DNA of 64,000 nt, taken from the NCBI GenBank assembly GCA_023518375.1, contig CP068450.1:992001-1056000 (forward strand), given 5' to 3'. This stretch comes from Candidatus Hepatincola sp. Av (lineage in GTDB: Bacteria > Pseudomonadota > Alphaproteobacteria > WRAU01 > Hepatincolaceae). The position numbers and the translations under genes were made by a program. Of this stretch, positions 45,029-54,234 are shown in pieces. A model generated the notes under the pieces. That model was not told the DNA's origin. It worked only from the letters and a program-made list of their open reading frames with translations, and ran no database searches. Every line of letters begins with the position of its first letter. Position 1 is the first letter of the stretch.

Positions 45029-45578
45029 GCCCACCTATATCTAAGTCTTTAGCTCTGTATCTTACCGCTAAACTAGAAACCCCAAATTTTTTTGCAATTT
45101 CTGTAGTATCCCCTTTACATTCTGTTACTGCAAGAAGAAACTTATTCTCAGGCATTAATAACTCAGCAGCATATTTGTTGGCTATCACATCTTCATCTAA
45201 CTTTATAGCTTCCTTTCTATATAAAATAATATCACTGTGTGGTTTTTCTAAAATATCTTTATGAAACAAATAATGTATATACTCATGAGCTAAAGTAAAT
45301 TTTTGTCTTACTTCAGCTTGAAGCGAGTTAATTTTAATAATATATTTTTCTTTATTCTTATCATAATATATACAACCGTCTTCCTCTAAATCCTCAAAAA
45401 TAAGTTCTATTTCTGGATTATCTTGAACCAGTTTTTTTAAATTAAGATTATCATTATCTACAAAACCTTTATCTTTTGCATATTGCAAAATTTCTTCTGT
45501 AGAACTAAAAGTTCTAATATCTATGTTATTAGTAAATTCTAATTTCCCCATAGATGGTCTTTTAGGAATTCTTGCCAT
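45018..45578 (-). CDS. ImmA/IrrE-family metallo-endopeptidase
   Basis: A 186-residue predicted zinc protease. The HExxH motif is at 98-102 (AHEYIHYLFH); the third ligand is probably Glu128 or Asp129 in DEDVIANKYAAELLMPE, the usual ImmA spelling. The C-terminal 40 residues (AKKFGVSSLAVRYRAKDL) form a small HTH-like region. ImmA proteases cleave repressors or regulators in mobile elements and stress systems; the target here is unknown. The ATG is directly adjacent to the stop of the membrane gene upstream, and the end overlaps the beta-family gene. Confidence 0.85.
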   Translation of the reverse strand: MARIPKRPSMGKLEFTNNIDIRTFSSTEEILQYAKDKGFVDNDNLNLKKLVQDNPEIELIFEDLEEDGCIYYDKNKEKYIIKINSLQAEVRQKFTLAHEYIHYLFHKDILEKPHSDIILYRKEAIKLDEDVIANKYAAELLMPENKFLLAVTECKGDTTEIAKKFGVSSLAVRYRAKDLDIGGHGL

Positions 45579-46058
45579 CTATTCACCTTGTGTATTATTT
45601 TTATTCTTTGGATCTTCTAAAGTAGTTTTATTAATAATATTGTTTTTTTCTAATGCTTCAACTATTTGTATTAACCTTTCTTGCATCTTTGCTATGTTAA
45701 TTTCAAGTTCTGCGTTTATATTTTCGGTTTCTTTTTTTATAATATCTTTTAATTTTATACTATTATCTACCCAGTCTTGCCCCTTGTTATCTAGCTGCTC
45801 TTTCACCACGTTTTCAATAGTTATTTTTGAATGAGTAAAAATATAAAATATACTACCTCCTAAAACTACAGTAATTAAAAAAGTCAGTGCTGTAATAATG
45901 GTAGAGTAAAAAGAGATTATATTAGATAAATTACTTTTATTGACTGTAATAATAAAAAATGGGAATTCAAATAAACAAAGTAAAATATTAGTAGTAATAC
46001 TAATTATAAATGCTATTAATAAACTTATAAAAATAGGACTCTTAATACATTTAAACAT
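45579..46058 (-). CDS. Two-helix membrane protein with cytoplasmic coiled coil
   Basis: A 159-residue protein with two membrane segments (about 9-31 and 48-73) and a charged C-terminal region (about 80-145) with heptad-like spacing that should form a coiled coil (IKKETENINAELEINIAKM). The last residues are Asn/Lys-rich. It matches no family that I recognise. It is the first gene of the operon with the ImmA-like protease and the beta-family protein, with no gap. A membrane-anchored sensor, effector or protease substrate is possible, but this is inference. Confidence 0.55.
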   Translation of the reverse strand: MFKCIKSPIFISLLIAFIISITTNILLCLFEFPFFIITVNKSNLSNIISFYSTIITALTFLITVVLGGSIFYIFTHSKITIENVVKEQLDNKGQDWVDNSIKLKDIIKKETENINAELEINIAKMQERLIQIVEALEKNNIINKTTLEDPKNKNNTQGE

Positions 46059-46234
46059 ATTATTTCCCCTACTTAAAAAAGCAATTATATCATAAAACAG
46101 TTAATTTGTCAATAGATTAACTAAAGATTCAATTTAATATAAGTACTTTATTGTTTGGATAACACCTTGTTTATACTTTAAATATAAAAACAAATGATTT
46201 ATAAGTATTTTAGGTTAGCATTGTACTCTTTAAA

Positions 46235-46591
46235 CTACTCTCCTTGATACATCGCTCCTAGTTTTTCACCTGCTAAAATATGCACATGATAATGGGGTAC
46301 TTCTTGCCCACCAATTTCTTTAGTATTAGTAATTAAACGAAAGCCGTTATTAAGTGCTAGTTTTTCACAAGTGCTAATAATGGCTTGGTTAAAAGCTAGT
46401 TGTTCTTCAGGGCTAGCATTTTGAATAAAATCTGTAATACAGCTATAAGCACCTTTAGGAATAACTAAAGCATGAATTTTAGCTAGGGGCTTAATATCAT
46501 AAAAAGCTAAAGCAAAGGAATTTTCATAAATTTTATTACAAGGAATTTCTTCTTTTAAAATTTTTGCAAAAATATTATTATGGTTATACAT
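46235..46591 (-). CDS. HIT-family nucleotide hydrolase (HinT-like)
   Basis: A 118-residue histidine-triad protein. The catalytic HYHVHIL motif has His100, His102 and His104, followed by GEKLGAMYQGE. HinT-type enzymes hydrolyse purine nucleoside phosphoramidates and adenylated lysine. It is a single gene read away from hslV. A member of this family beside hslVU is plausible in alphaproteobacteria. Confidence 0.9.
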   Translation of the reverse strand: MYNHNNIFAKILKEEIPCNKIYENSFALAFYDIKPLAKIHALVIPKGAYSCITDFIQNASPEEQLAFNQAIISTCEKLALNNGFRLITNTKEIGGQEVPHYHVHILAGEKLGAMYQGE

Positions 46592-46697
46592 TGTTAAAAC
46601 CTAGATTTGTTACTATCTATAAACTATGATTATAACATAATGAAGTGCAATATGATACAATATAGTTAATTGTATTATAAAATATAGGTGAATAGTA

Positions 46698-47240
46698 ATG
46701 AGTATAACAATGCACGCTACAACAATTGTTGGTGTAAAAAAAGCAAATAAAACAGTTATTGCCGGTGATGGTCAGGTAACTTTAGGGCATGCGATAATTA
46801 AAAGTAATGCTAAAAAAGTTCGTAGATTAGGCGTTAATAAAGATATTATTGCTGGTTTTGCTGGTTCAACTGCCGATGCTTTTACCTTATTTGAAAGGTT
46901 AGAGCAACGTCTAGAGAAGTATCCTAACCAATTATTACGAGCCTGTGTAGAACTAGCTAAGGATTGGCGAACCGATAAATATTTAAGAAGACTTGAAGCC
47001 ATGTTAATTGTAGCCGATAAAGGTAACATGTATGTATTAACTGGTAATGGTGATGTATTATCACCTGACTCTGATGTAATAGCCATTGGTTCAGGTGGTA
47101 ACTATGCGTTATCTGCGGCTAAGGCATTAATGAGTTTTCCAAATGAATTAACCGCCAAAGAAGTTGCCGAAAAAGCATTAAAAATTGCAGGAGATTTGTG
47201 TATATACACAAACCAAAATATTGTTATAGAGGAAGTATAG
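46698..47240 (+). CDS. hslV: ATP-dependent protease proteolytic subunit HslV
   Basis: The Ntn-hydrolase peptidase of the HslVU complex. The catalytic N-terminal Thr is Thr8 in [10 protein letters not shown], so a short propeptide is removed. GDGQVTLG and NAKKVRRL follow as in the family. The ATG at 46698 has AGGTG eight bases upstream and is preferred; ATG 46710 would give only MHA before the Thr. The stop is 3 bases before hslU. Confidence 0.95.
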   Translation: MSITMHATTIVGVKKANKTVIAGDGQVTLGHAIIKSNAKKVRRLGVNKDIIAGFAGSTADAFTLFERLEQRLEKYPNQLLRACVELAKDWRTDKYLRRLEAMLIVADKGNMYVLTGNGDVLSPDSDVIAIGSGGNYALSAAKALMSFPNELTAKEVAEKALKIAGDLCIYTNQNIVIEEV

Positions 47241-47243
47241 ACC

Positions 47244-48545
47244 ATGAAGAATTTTACTCCCCAAGAGATTGTATCAGAATTAGATAAACACATAGTAGGG
47301 CAAGATGACGCTAAAAAACTAGTAGCTATTGCTCTTAGAAATAGATGGCGTAGAAAGCAACTAGCTAATGATCTACAAAAAGAAGTAATGCCGAAAAATA
47401 TTTTAATGATAGGTTCTACCGGTGTTGGTAAAACAGAAATAGCTAGGCGGTTAGCTAAGTTAGATAACGCACCTTTTGTAAAAGTTGAAGCTACTAAGTT
47501 TACGGAAGTAGGCTATGTGGGGCGTGATGTAGAGCAAATCATTAGGGATTTAGTAGATATTGCTATTAAAACCACTAAAGCGGATTTACAAAAAAGCGTT
47601 AAAGCGAAAGCTGAAAAACATGCTGTAGATAAAGTTGTAAAAATTTTAACAGGTAGTACTGCTAGCCCAGAGACTCAACAAAAATTCAAAGAAAAGGTGC
47701 AATCAGGTGAACTGAATAATACTGAAATTGAAATTAAGGTAAAAGATAAGAACTCCAATAACACCCTAGATATTCCAGGTTTACCTCATTCCCAAATAGG
47801 CATAGGAATGATTAGCCTAGATAATTTACTAGGTAAAGAAAAGTTTAAAAATAAGAAAGTTTTACTTAAAGATGCCCTAGATATTCTAATTGAAGAAGAG
47901 AGCGAAGGTTTAATAGACCAAGACTTACTCACTGCAAATGCTATTTATAATGTGGAAAATCATGGTATTGTCTTTTTAGATGAAATAGATAAAATAGCGT
48001 CTTCTTACGATAGAAGAGGAGCCGATGTTAGCCGTGAGGGAGTGCAAAGGGATTTATTACCACTAGTAGAAGGGACTATTGTTAATACCAAGTATGGAGT
48101 AGTAAATACCGCTCATATTTTGTTTATTGCCTCAGGAGCCTTTCACTTAAGTAAACCTTCAGATTTGTTACCAGAACTGCAAGGGCGTTTCCCAACACGA
48201 GTAGAGTTGCACCCTTTAAGCAAGGCAGACTTTAAGAAAATTCTAACAGAGCCCCAAGCTAATTTAATCTTGCAATATACAGCAATGCTAGCAACGGAAG
48301 AGGTACATTTAACTTTTGATATGGCCGCCATTGATGAAATTGCCCGTTTAACCGAGCATTTTAACCATACTATAGAAAATATAGGGGCAAGACGTTTGCA
48401 TACTATTTTAGAAAAATTACTAGAAGATATTAATTTTAATGCTAGTAAAAATACTGGTAAGAAAATTAAAATTACTAAAAAAATGGTAACTGATACTGTA
48501 GGTTATTTAGAAAAAGATTTAGATTTATCTAAATTTATTATCTAA
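47244..48545 (+). CDS. hslU: HslU ATPase subunit of the HslVU protease
   Basis: An AAA+ unfoldase of 433 residues. The N-terminal [20 protein letters not shown], Walker [16 protein letters not shown] near 55-69, the variable I domain (about 110-230), Walker [11 protein letters not shown] near 245-254 and the C-terminal sensor-2 [16 protein letters not shown] are all present. It is coupled to hslV. Confidence 0.97.
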   Translation: MKNFTPQEIVSELDKHIVGQDDAKKLVAIALRNRWRRKQLANDLQKEVMPKNILMIGSTGVGKTEIARRLAKLDNAPFVKVEATKFTEVGYVGRDVEQIIRDLVDIAIKTTKADLQKSVKAKAEKHAVDKVVKILTGSTASPETQQKFKEKVQSGELNNTEIEIKVKDKNSNNTLDIPGLPHSQIGIGMISLDNLLGKEKFKNKKVLLKDALDILIEEESEGLIDQDLLTANAIYNVENHGIVFLDEIDKIASSYDRRGADVSREGVQRDLLPLVEGTIVNTKYGVVNTAHILFIASGAFHLSKPSDLLPELQGRFPTRVELHPLSKADFKKILTEPQANLILQYTAMLATEEVHLTFDMAAIDEIARLTEHFNHTIENIGARRLHTILEKLLEDINFNASKNTGKKIKITKKMVTDTVGYLEKDLDLSKFII

Positions 48546-48917
48546 ATTAAATAGTGCTAATTAAATTAGCTAAATATTGTATTCATTAAGCTAGTAATTA
48601 TTTAGTATCTACCGCAAATATGGCATAATACCAAGTATACATCATTGGTTATTTGTGGAACCTTAGCATCTTTATGCTAAAAGTAGGCAATTATATATAT
48701 ACTAAATACAACTAAATTTAGTTCATATTTTGCCTTACTATTAAGCTACATATGGTTGTTTGTATAACATAAATTGTTCTCACATATATAATTAATAATT
48801 CAATTTATTGCAATTTACGTTTAGCTACTATTGAATAGTAATTTAATATTAATTGAAAATACCCTTAATTCAGTTGTATAATTCTACAGCAAAAGAATTA
48901 TATCAGAGGGAATTAAG
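48546..48917. other. Intergenic region between hslU and comM
   Basis: 372 bases, AT-rich. A 6-bp hairpin (TTAGCA-TCTTTA-TGCTAA, about 48664-48681) without a T-run and a 14-base palindrome AACTAAATTTAGTT at 48710-48723 are visible. Both are weak in such AT-rich DNA. The next gene has a good Shine-Dalgarno sequence (GAGGGA). No tRNA was seen. Confidence 0.4.
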
Positions 48918-50459
48918 ATGCTTTCAAGAATTAATACCACCGTGTTTGAAGGTATTACTGCCAAAAATGTTGATGTTCAAGTTACACTAACTAAAGGTTT
49001 ACCAGTATTTAATATTGTAGGTTTAGCCGATAAAGCGGTGGCTGAAAGTAAAGAAAGGCTAAGAGCTGCTTTTCATACTATTGGTTTAGGCTTTCCACCG
49101 GAACGTTTAACGGTAAATTTATCACCAGCTTATTTAACAAAAGAAGGTAGCCATTTTGATTTACCCATTGCTTTAGCTATTTTAGGTGCTATGAAAGTTT
49201 TGCCTATGGCCGAGCTTATTAACTATATAGCTATGGGGGAAATAGCCTTAGATGGTGAAATTAAACCTGTTAATGGAGTATTAGCTGGAGCCGTGTTTGC
49301 TAGTGAACAAAACAAAGGTTTTATTTTTCCAAAATCCCAAACTCAAGAGGCTTATTTAGTTAGTACTGCTATAGATATTCTACCACTGGGGAATCTTACG
49401 GAAATCATTGCCCATTTTAAAGGTAATAAAATAATTACCCCACAAATGAAGCCACTGGTGGCTAATAAATCTCCAAGTAATGAATTTGTTAATATTGGCA
49501 ATATTAAAGGGCATGAAACAGCTAAAAGAGCTATTACTGTAGCGGCAGCTGGTAAACATAATTTATTAATGATAGGTCCTCCAGGATCTGGCAAGTCTAT
49601 GCTAGCTAGTGCTTTAGCCGGCTTATTACCACCTTTAACTACCACTGAAGCCCTAGAAATTAGTTTGATCTACTCGGTAGCTGGTGAATTATATAACGAA
49701 GCACTGGTTAGCAAACGCCCCTTTAGGGCTCCTCACCATTCGGCATCATTACCGGCTTTAGTTGGTGGCGGACGCAATGCTAAAGTAGGGGAAATTACTT
49801 TAGCTCATCATGGCGTATTATTCTTAGATGAAGTGGCGGAATTTAATAAAAATATGTTAGATGCTCTTAGGCAACCTATAGAATCAGGCTTAGTGCATAT
49901 ATCTCGGGTTAATTCCCATGTAATTTACCCCGCAAGGTTTCAATTTATAGCTGCCATGAATCCTTGTAAGTGCGGTTATTTTGGTGATTCTGAACGTACT
50001 TGTTCTAAGGCTCCTAATTGTGCCGAACAATACCAAAGTAAAATTTCAGGACCAATTTTAGATAGAATGGACTTAAGCATTGAAGTGCCAACTGTTGATC
50101 TAGATGCCCTGAATACTAAGGCAGATTCCAACTTACAAGAGAGTTTGAAATACCAAATCTGTAAGGCTAGAGAAATACAATATAAAAGATATCAACATTA
50201 TAATATTCTTTGTAATTCTGAAGCGAGCAACGATGTATTAGAAGCTACTGCACATTTAAGTGCTAGTGCTAAGGAGATCCTAGAAACTGCCATGTTAAAA
50301 TTTAGGTTTTCTACTAGAGCTTACTACCGTTTAATTAGAGTAGCTCGTACAGCAGCCGACTTAGATAACTCCTTCCAAATTGAGAAAATCCATATGGGTG
50401 AGGCCATTAACTATAGAAGAATCAACTATTACCAAAAATTATTAGCTTTTAATAAATAA
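48918..50459 (+). CDS. comM: YifB/ComM-family Mg-chelatase-like AAA+ ATPase
   Basis: A 513-residue protein: N-terminal Lon-protease-like ChlI domain (SRINTTVFEGITAKNVDV), Mg-chelatase AAA+ core with Walker A GPPGSGKSMLA near 217-227 and Walker B GVLFLDEVAEF, a zinc-like Cys set (NPCKCGYFGDSERTCSKAPNC) and a C-terminal Mg_chelatase_C domain. ComM homologues act as branch-migration helicases in natural transformation. Whether this host can take up DNA is not shown by this window. Confidence 0.93.
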   Translation: MLSRINTTVFEGITAKNVDVQVTLTKGLPVFNIVGLADKAVAESKERLRAAFHTIGLGFPPERLTVNLSPAYLTKEGSHFDLPIALAILGAMKVLPMAELINYIAMGEIALDGEIKPVNGVLAGAVFASEQNKGFIFPKSQTQEAYLVSTAIDILPLGNLTEIIAHFKGNKIITPQMKPLVANKSPSNEFVNIGNIKGHETAKRAITVAAAGKHNLLMIGPPGSGKSMLASALAGLLPPLTTTEALEISLIYSVAGELYNEALVSKRPFRAPHHSASLPALVGGGRNAKVGEITLAHHGVLFLDEVAEFNKNMLDALRQPIESGLVHISRVNSHVIYPARFQFIAAMNPCKCGYFGDSERTCSKAPNCAEQYQSKISGPILDRMDLSIEVPTVDLDALNTKADSNLQESLKYQICKAREIQYKRYQHYNILCNSEASNDVLEATAHLSASAKEILETAMLKFRFSTRAYYRLIRVARTAADLDNSFQIEKIHMGEAINYRRINYYQKLLAFNK

Positions 50460-50579
50460 ATAAATAAATTTAATCCGTCATTTTAGTAAGTAAAGATTGT
50501 GCTATGTATGAAATTATGGTAAAGCTATGTATAAAATCAAATGAAATAAGCAGGCTTTAACTTAGCACAACCTTAATTT

Positions 50580-51527
50580 ATGAATAATAAATTTATTAGT
50601 TACGGTTTTGATTCCTACATTCAAACCTTTCAACAAACCTATCATGAAAACCCCATAGCTTACCAAGAAGAGTTAGCCAATTTTTTAAGGGAAGTAGACG
50701 CTGAATCTAAGGAAGTTATTAGCCGTTTTCATGCAGTGATTTTAAGCCTCCCTTTACCTACTAAAGATTTTTTAATTAGAAAAACTAAAGTTTATAGCTT
50801 GCTAGAATTACAACAATTAGCTTTAGAAAACAGGTTTTTACAAGGTATTCATCAATATTATAGGCTTTATAATTTAGTAGGTGATGAAAAGCTAGCAATT
50901 AATGTGTTTAAGTACCATTGTGGCTTAAAGTTTTTACCATCTAAGGTGCAAAAAAGTTTATACCAAACCATAATTATTGATGGCGGAGCTTTTTTTGGTG
51001 ATTCAGCTTTAATTTTCAACCGTTATAAACCTGCTAACATTGTATGTTTTGAACCAAATAGTGTTAATTTTCAACGCCTTAGGAAAACCATTAGTAATAA
51101 CAACATTCCTGCTACTTTAGTGCAAGCAGGGCTAGCCGATAATACAGGGGAAAGACCTTTGTACTATGTTTCTACACAGCAAAACCATGGGGCATCTTAT
51201 CAGTTTCAAGCTAACAACTCTAACACTGAACTTACTACTTTAACCACTATAGATTCCTACCTCCAGCAAAATAAAAATAATCTTTTAACACAAAGAGTTG
51301 GTTTAATTAAATTAGATGTAGAAGGGTATGGTTTAGCCAGTATTCAAGGAGCTAAAAATACTATTTTACAACATAAACCTATTATTAGTTGTGCTATTTA
51401 CCATAATCCTAAGGAAATGTTTGGGGTATATAAGGCCTTAAAGGATTTGCATAAAAGCTATAAAATTCAAGTTTTTGCTTTATCCCAAGGGATTATTTTA
51501 AAGGATTTAACCTTGCTGGCTTATTAA
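50580..51527 (+). CDS. FkbM-family methyltransferase
   Basis: A 315-residue protein with a helical N-terminal part (1-130) and a SAM-dependent FkbM domain: IIIDGGAFFGDSALIF (motif I), VCFEPNSVNFQRL, and the C-terminal LIKLDVEGYGLASIQGAK. It is a paralogue of the interrupted gene at 61895-62995: both share FLPxxV before motif I, LDVEG and an LLAY end. FkbM enzymes usually methylate sugars or small molecules in surface or secondary-metabolite pathways. It stands alone, 120 bases after comM. Confidence 0.83.
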   Translation: MNNKFISYGFDSYIQTFQQTYHENPIAYQEELANFLREVDAESKEVISRFHAVILSLPLPTKDFLIRKTKVYSLLELQQLALENRFLQGIHQYYRLYNLVGDEKLAINVFKYHCGLKFLPSKVQKSLYQTIIIDGGAFFGDSALIFNRYKPANIVCFEPNSVNFQRLRKTISNNNIPATLVQAGLADNTGERPLYYVSTQQNHGASYQFQANNSNTELTTLTTIDSYLQQNKNNLLTQRVGLIKLDVEGYGLASIQGAKNTILQHKPIISCAIYHNPKEMFGVYKALKDLHKSYKIQVFALSQGIILKDLTLLAY

Positions 51528-51838
51528 CTAGGCTATAATATGGTAAGAAAGCTACAAAAACTCTTACCAGCAATAATAATATGTTTGTAGTATACATATG
51601 AAAGAATTTTAAATTTAATTTAGATTTAATTTAGTAATATCTAACCTAATATTATTGTAAAAATTGTTAATAATAATGGAATACACCATAAAAGTTTATC
51701 AAGTTGTTAAAATAAGTATCCATAAATGATGTGCAAGAGTTAAAGTTTTTAGTATATTTTTTTAAGCAAAAAATATATTATTAAACCCATTAGATACATA
51801 GTAAACTAAATATTAATAAAAGAAATAAGAGTATACCT
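51528..51838. other. Intergenic region upstream of the pst operon
   Basis: 311 bases. A hairpin, GGTAAGA-(13)-TCTTACC, at 51542-51568 follows the FkbM gene but lacks a T-run. The pst promoter should lie here; I could not identify a convincing Pho box. Confidence 0.4.
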
Positions 51839-52849
51839 TTGAAAGTTATTTATTGTTTAATTTGCCTTGTAAGTATGAATGTAACTACTTATGCTTATGA
51901 TAATATCCGTATTGTTGGTTCCTCTACCGTGTATCCTTTTGTTAGCACTGTAAGTGAACAATTTAGCAATAAAACTCATTTACCAGCACCCATTGTGGAA
52001 TCTACCGGCACTGGTGGTGGCTTTAAAATGTTTTGTGAAAGTAATACTAGCCAAGCTCCTGATATGGTAAATGCCTCCCGCCCTATTAAAGACTCTGAAA
52101 GAGCTTTGTGTAAAGCCAAAGGTATCAACAATATTATTGAAATTATCTTCGGCTACGATGCTATTGTTATTATTAATAACAAAACTTTGCCCCCCTTAAG
52201 CTTAACTCGGGAACAAATATTTTTAGCTTTAGCTAAAGAAATTCCTGATTCTAATGGTAATTTAATTACTAACCCTTATAAGAAATGGATACAGATAGAC
52301 TCCCATTTACCTAATATACCTATAAAAGTTATGGGGCCACCTAGTACTTCCGGCACTAGGGATTCTTTTATGGCAATGGTAATGGAACAGGCTTGCCAAA
52401 CTTTACAAGCTACTGGTAAAATGAAAAAAATTAGCAATAATGAAGCAAGGGTTTGCCATACCATTAGATCCGATGGTGCATGGATAGATGGTGGTGAAAA
52501 TGATATGCTCCTTGTTAAAAAAGTAGCTCAAGGGCAAGATATTTTTGCAATTTTAGGTTATAGTTTTTATCTGCAAAACCAAAAGATTATCAATGCCATA
52601 GCAATTAATGGTATAATTCCCAATAAAAAGAATTTACAAACAAGAGCTTACCCTTTGTTCAGACCATTATTTGTATATGTAAAAGAAGATAATATTGGGG
52701 TTGTTAAAGGGTTATCTGAATTTTTAAAGGAACTAACTTCTGCCCACGCCTTAGGAGATAAAGGCTATTTACAAGCCCGAGGACTTATTCCACTATCCTT
52801 ACAGGAATACAAAAGTTTAGTTGCTAAGTTAAAGTTGAGCCATAAATGA
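51839..52849 (+). CDS. pstS: Phosphate ABC transporter substrate-binding protein PstS
   Basis: The periplasmic phosphate receptor. A 336-residue protein with a signal peptide (KVIYCLICLVSMNVTTYA) and the mature start IRIVGSSTVYPF, whose Ser/Thr ligate phosphate. A later GPPSTSGTRDSF is the second binding loop. The start codon is TTG, with AAGAG upstream; there is no nearby in-frame ATG. The stop TGA overlaps the pstC ATG (ATGA). No lipobox is present, so it is soluble. Confidence 0.95.
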   Translation: MKVIYCLICLVSMNVTTYAYDNIRIVGSSTVYPFVSTVSEQFSNKTHLPAPIVESTGTGGGFKMFCESNTSQAPDMVNASRPIKDSERALCKAKGINNIIEIIFGYDAIVIINNKTLPPLSLTREQIFLALAKEIPDSNGNLITNPYKKWIQIDSHLPNIPIKVMGPPSTSGTRDSFMAMVMEQACQTLQATGKMKKISNNEARVCHTIRSDGAWIDGGENDMLLVKKVAQGQDIFAILGYSFYLQNQKIINAIAINGIIPNKKNLQTRAYPLFRPLFVYVKEDNIGVVKGLSEFLKELTSAHALGDKGYLQARGLIPLSLQEYKSLVAKLKLSHK

Positions 52850-54222
52850 TATACTTTATTATTATTGTTGTTGCTTTATTTTTTGTAATTTTTAATTTAG
52901 CTACTAATTATACTAAACAAAATAAAACCCTTAATCCTAAAAATAAAAAATACTTTCCAGTGTATTTAGCTTTGTGGTCTTTATTACCAAGCTCCATAGT
53001 ATTTATATTTTCTTATTTAATGTCTAATTACTTAATTCATAAGCAAATTTTTAAAGGTGCTATGGTATTAAAAACTCCCATAGCCAACGATACCCTGAAA
53101 CAACAGATTATCCAAGTAGCTAACCAATTAAAACAAGGGGTAAGCCCTAATGCTTTAGGGAATAACTTTTTAATAGATAAAGGCGAAATAATTAATTTTG
53201 CTAATAAATATTTATATTACGATAAACTTATGTTTATTACTTTATTTATTATCTTTTTGCTGATGGTTGCTATTATTAGTTTTGCTATAATTAAAAGGTT
53301 AAAGCTAGCAGTTAATTTACAAAAAAGGTTAGATAAACTAATTCAAGTTACTTTATTTTTATTTTCCACTATAGCAATTTTAGCTACCATTAGCATTATT
53401 GTTTCTTTGTTTTTAGAATCTTTGCAGTTTTTTAAGCATGTTTCAGTGTTTGACTTTCTATTCCGCACGGTGTGGGCTCCACAAAGTGCCGATGCCGACC
53501 CCAAGCACAGTTTTGGTGTTATTCCATTATTAAGCGGTACTTTATTAATTGCTTTTATTGCTGTTGTGGTGGCAACAATGATTGGTGTTCTTGCGGCTAT
53601 TTATATGGCAGAATATATGCCAGCTAAACTAAGAAAGGTAGTAAAACCAGCCTTAGAAATTCTAGCGGGGATTCCTAGCATTGTTTATGGTTTTTTTGCC
53701 GCTATTACTTTTGCTCCTTTTGTAGTTAGGCTACTAACTTCATGGGGATTTATGGTATCTTCGGAAAATGCTTTATCCGCAGGAATTGTTATGGGCATTA
53801 TGATTATTCCTTTAATTTCTTCAATTTCCGATGATGTAATTAATGCTGTGCCAAAAAACATTAAAGAAGGTGCCATAGGATTAGGTTCTCTTAAATATGA
53901 AATGATTTTACATATTGTGTTACCAGCCGCTTTACCAGGAATTTTAGGGAGCATTTTATTAGCTGTTTCTAGGGCAATAGGTGAAACTATGATTGTAATT
54001 ATGGCATCTTCCTTAGCAGCGAATTTAACTTTGAATCCTTTAAAACCTGTAACTACCATTACTACCCAAATTGTTATGTTAATTCAAGGCGACCAAGAAT
54101 TTAATAGCCCAAAAACACTATCGGCTTTTGCCTTAGGATTCTTACTATTAATTTTAACTTTAATTTTAAATTTAATTGCGGCAAGGATTGTTAGCCGTTA
54201 TAAAGCGAAGTATCATAATTAG
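52846..54222 (+). CDS. pstC: Phosphate ABC transporter permease PstC
   Basis: A 458-residue permease, of the long alphaproteobacterial form with an N-terminal extension of about 160 residues (helices near 1-20, 35-60 and 120-150) before the usual six-helix permease domain. The permease signature EGAIGLGSLKYEMILHIVLP is near 345. It precedes pstA, which also has a long N-terminal extension. Confidence 0.94.
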   Translation: MIYFIIIVVALFFVIFNLATNYTKQNKTLNPKNKKYFPVYLALWSLLPSSIVFIFSYLMSNYLIHKQIFKGAMVLKTPIANDTLKQQIIQVANQLKQGVSPNALGNNFLIDKGEIINFANKYLYYDKLMFITLFIIFLLMVAIISFAIIKRLKLAVNLQKRLDKLIQVTLFLFSTIAILATISIIVSLFLESLQFFKHVSVFDFLFRTVWAPQSADADPKHSFGVIPLLSGTLLIAFIAVVVATMIGVLAAIYMAEYMPAKLRKVVKPALEILAGIPSIVYGFFAAITFAPFVVRLLTSWGFMVSSENALSAGIVMGIMIIPLISSISDDVINAVPKNIKEGAIGLGSLKYEMILHIVLPAALPGILGSILLAVSRAIGETMIVIMASSLAANLTLNPLKPVTTITTQIVMLIQGDQEFNSPKTLSAFALGFLLLILTLILNLIAARIVSRYKAKYHN

Positions 54223-54234
54223 GTTAGTATTACA

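Noticed and set aside
48664-48681. Hairpin after hslU as a terminator
   Set aside because: The stem is 6 bp, there is no T-run on either strand, and AT-rich DNA gives such stems by chance.
51542-51568. Hairpin after the FkbM gene as a terminator or riboswitch
   Set aside because: It has a 7-bp stem with a 13-base loop, no T-run, and no recognisable aptamer.
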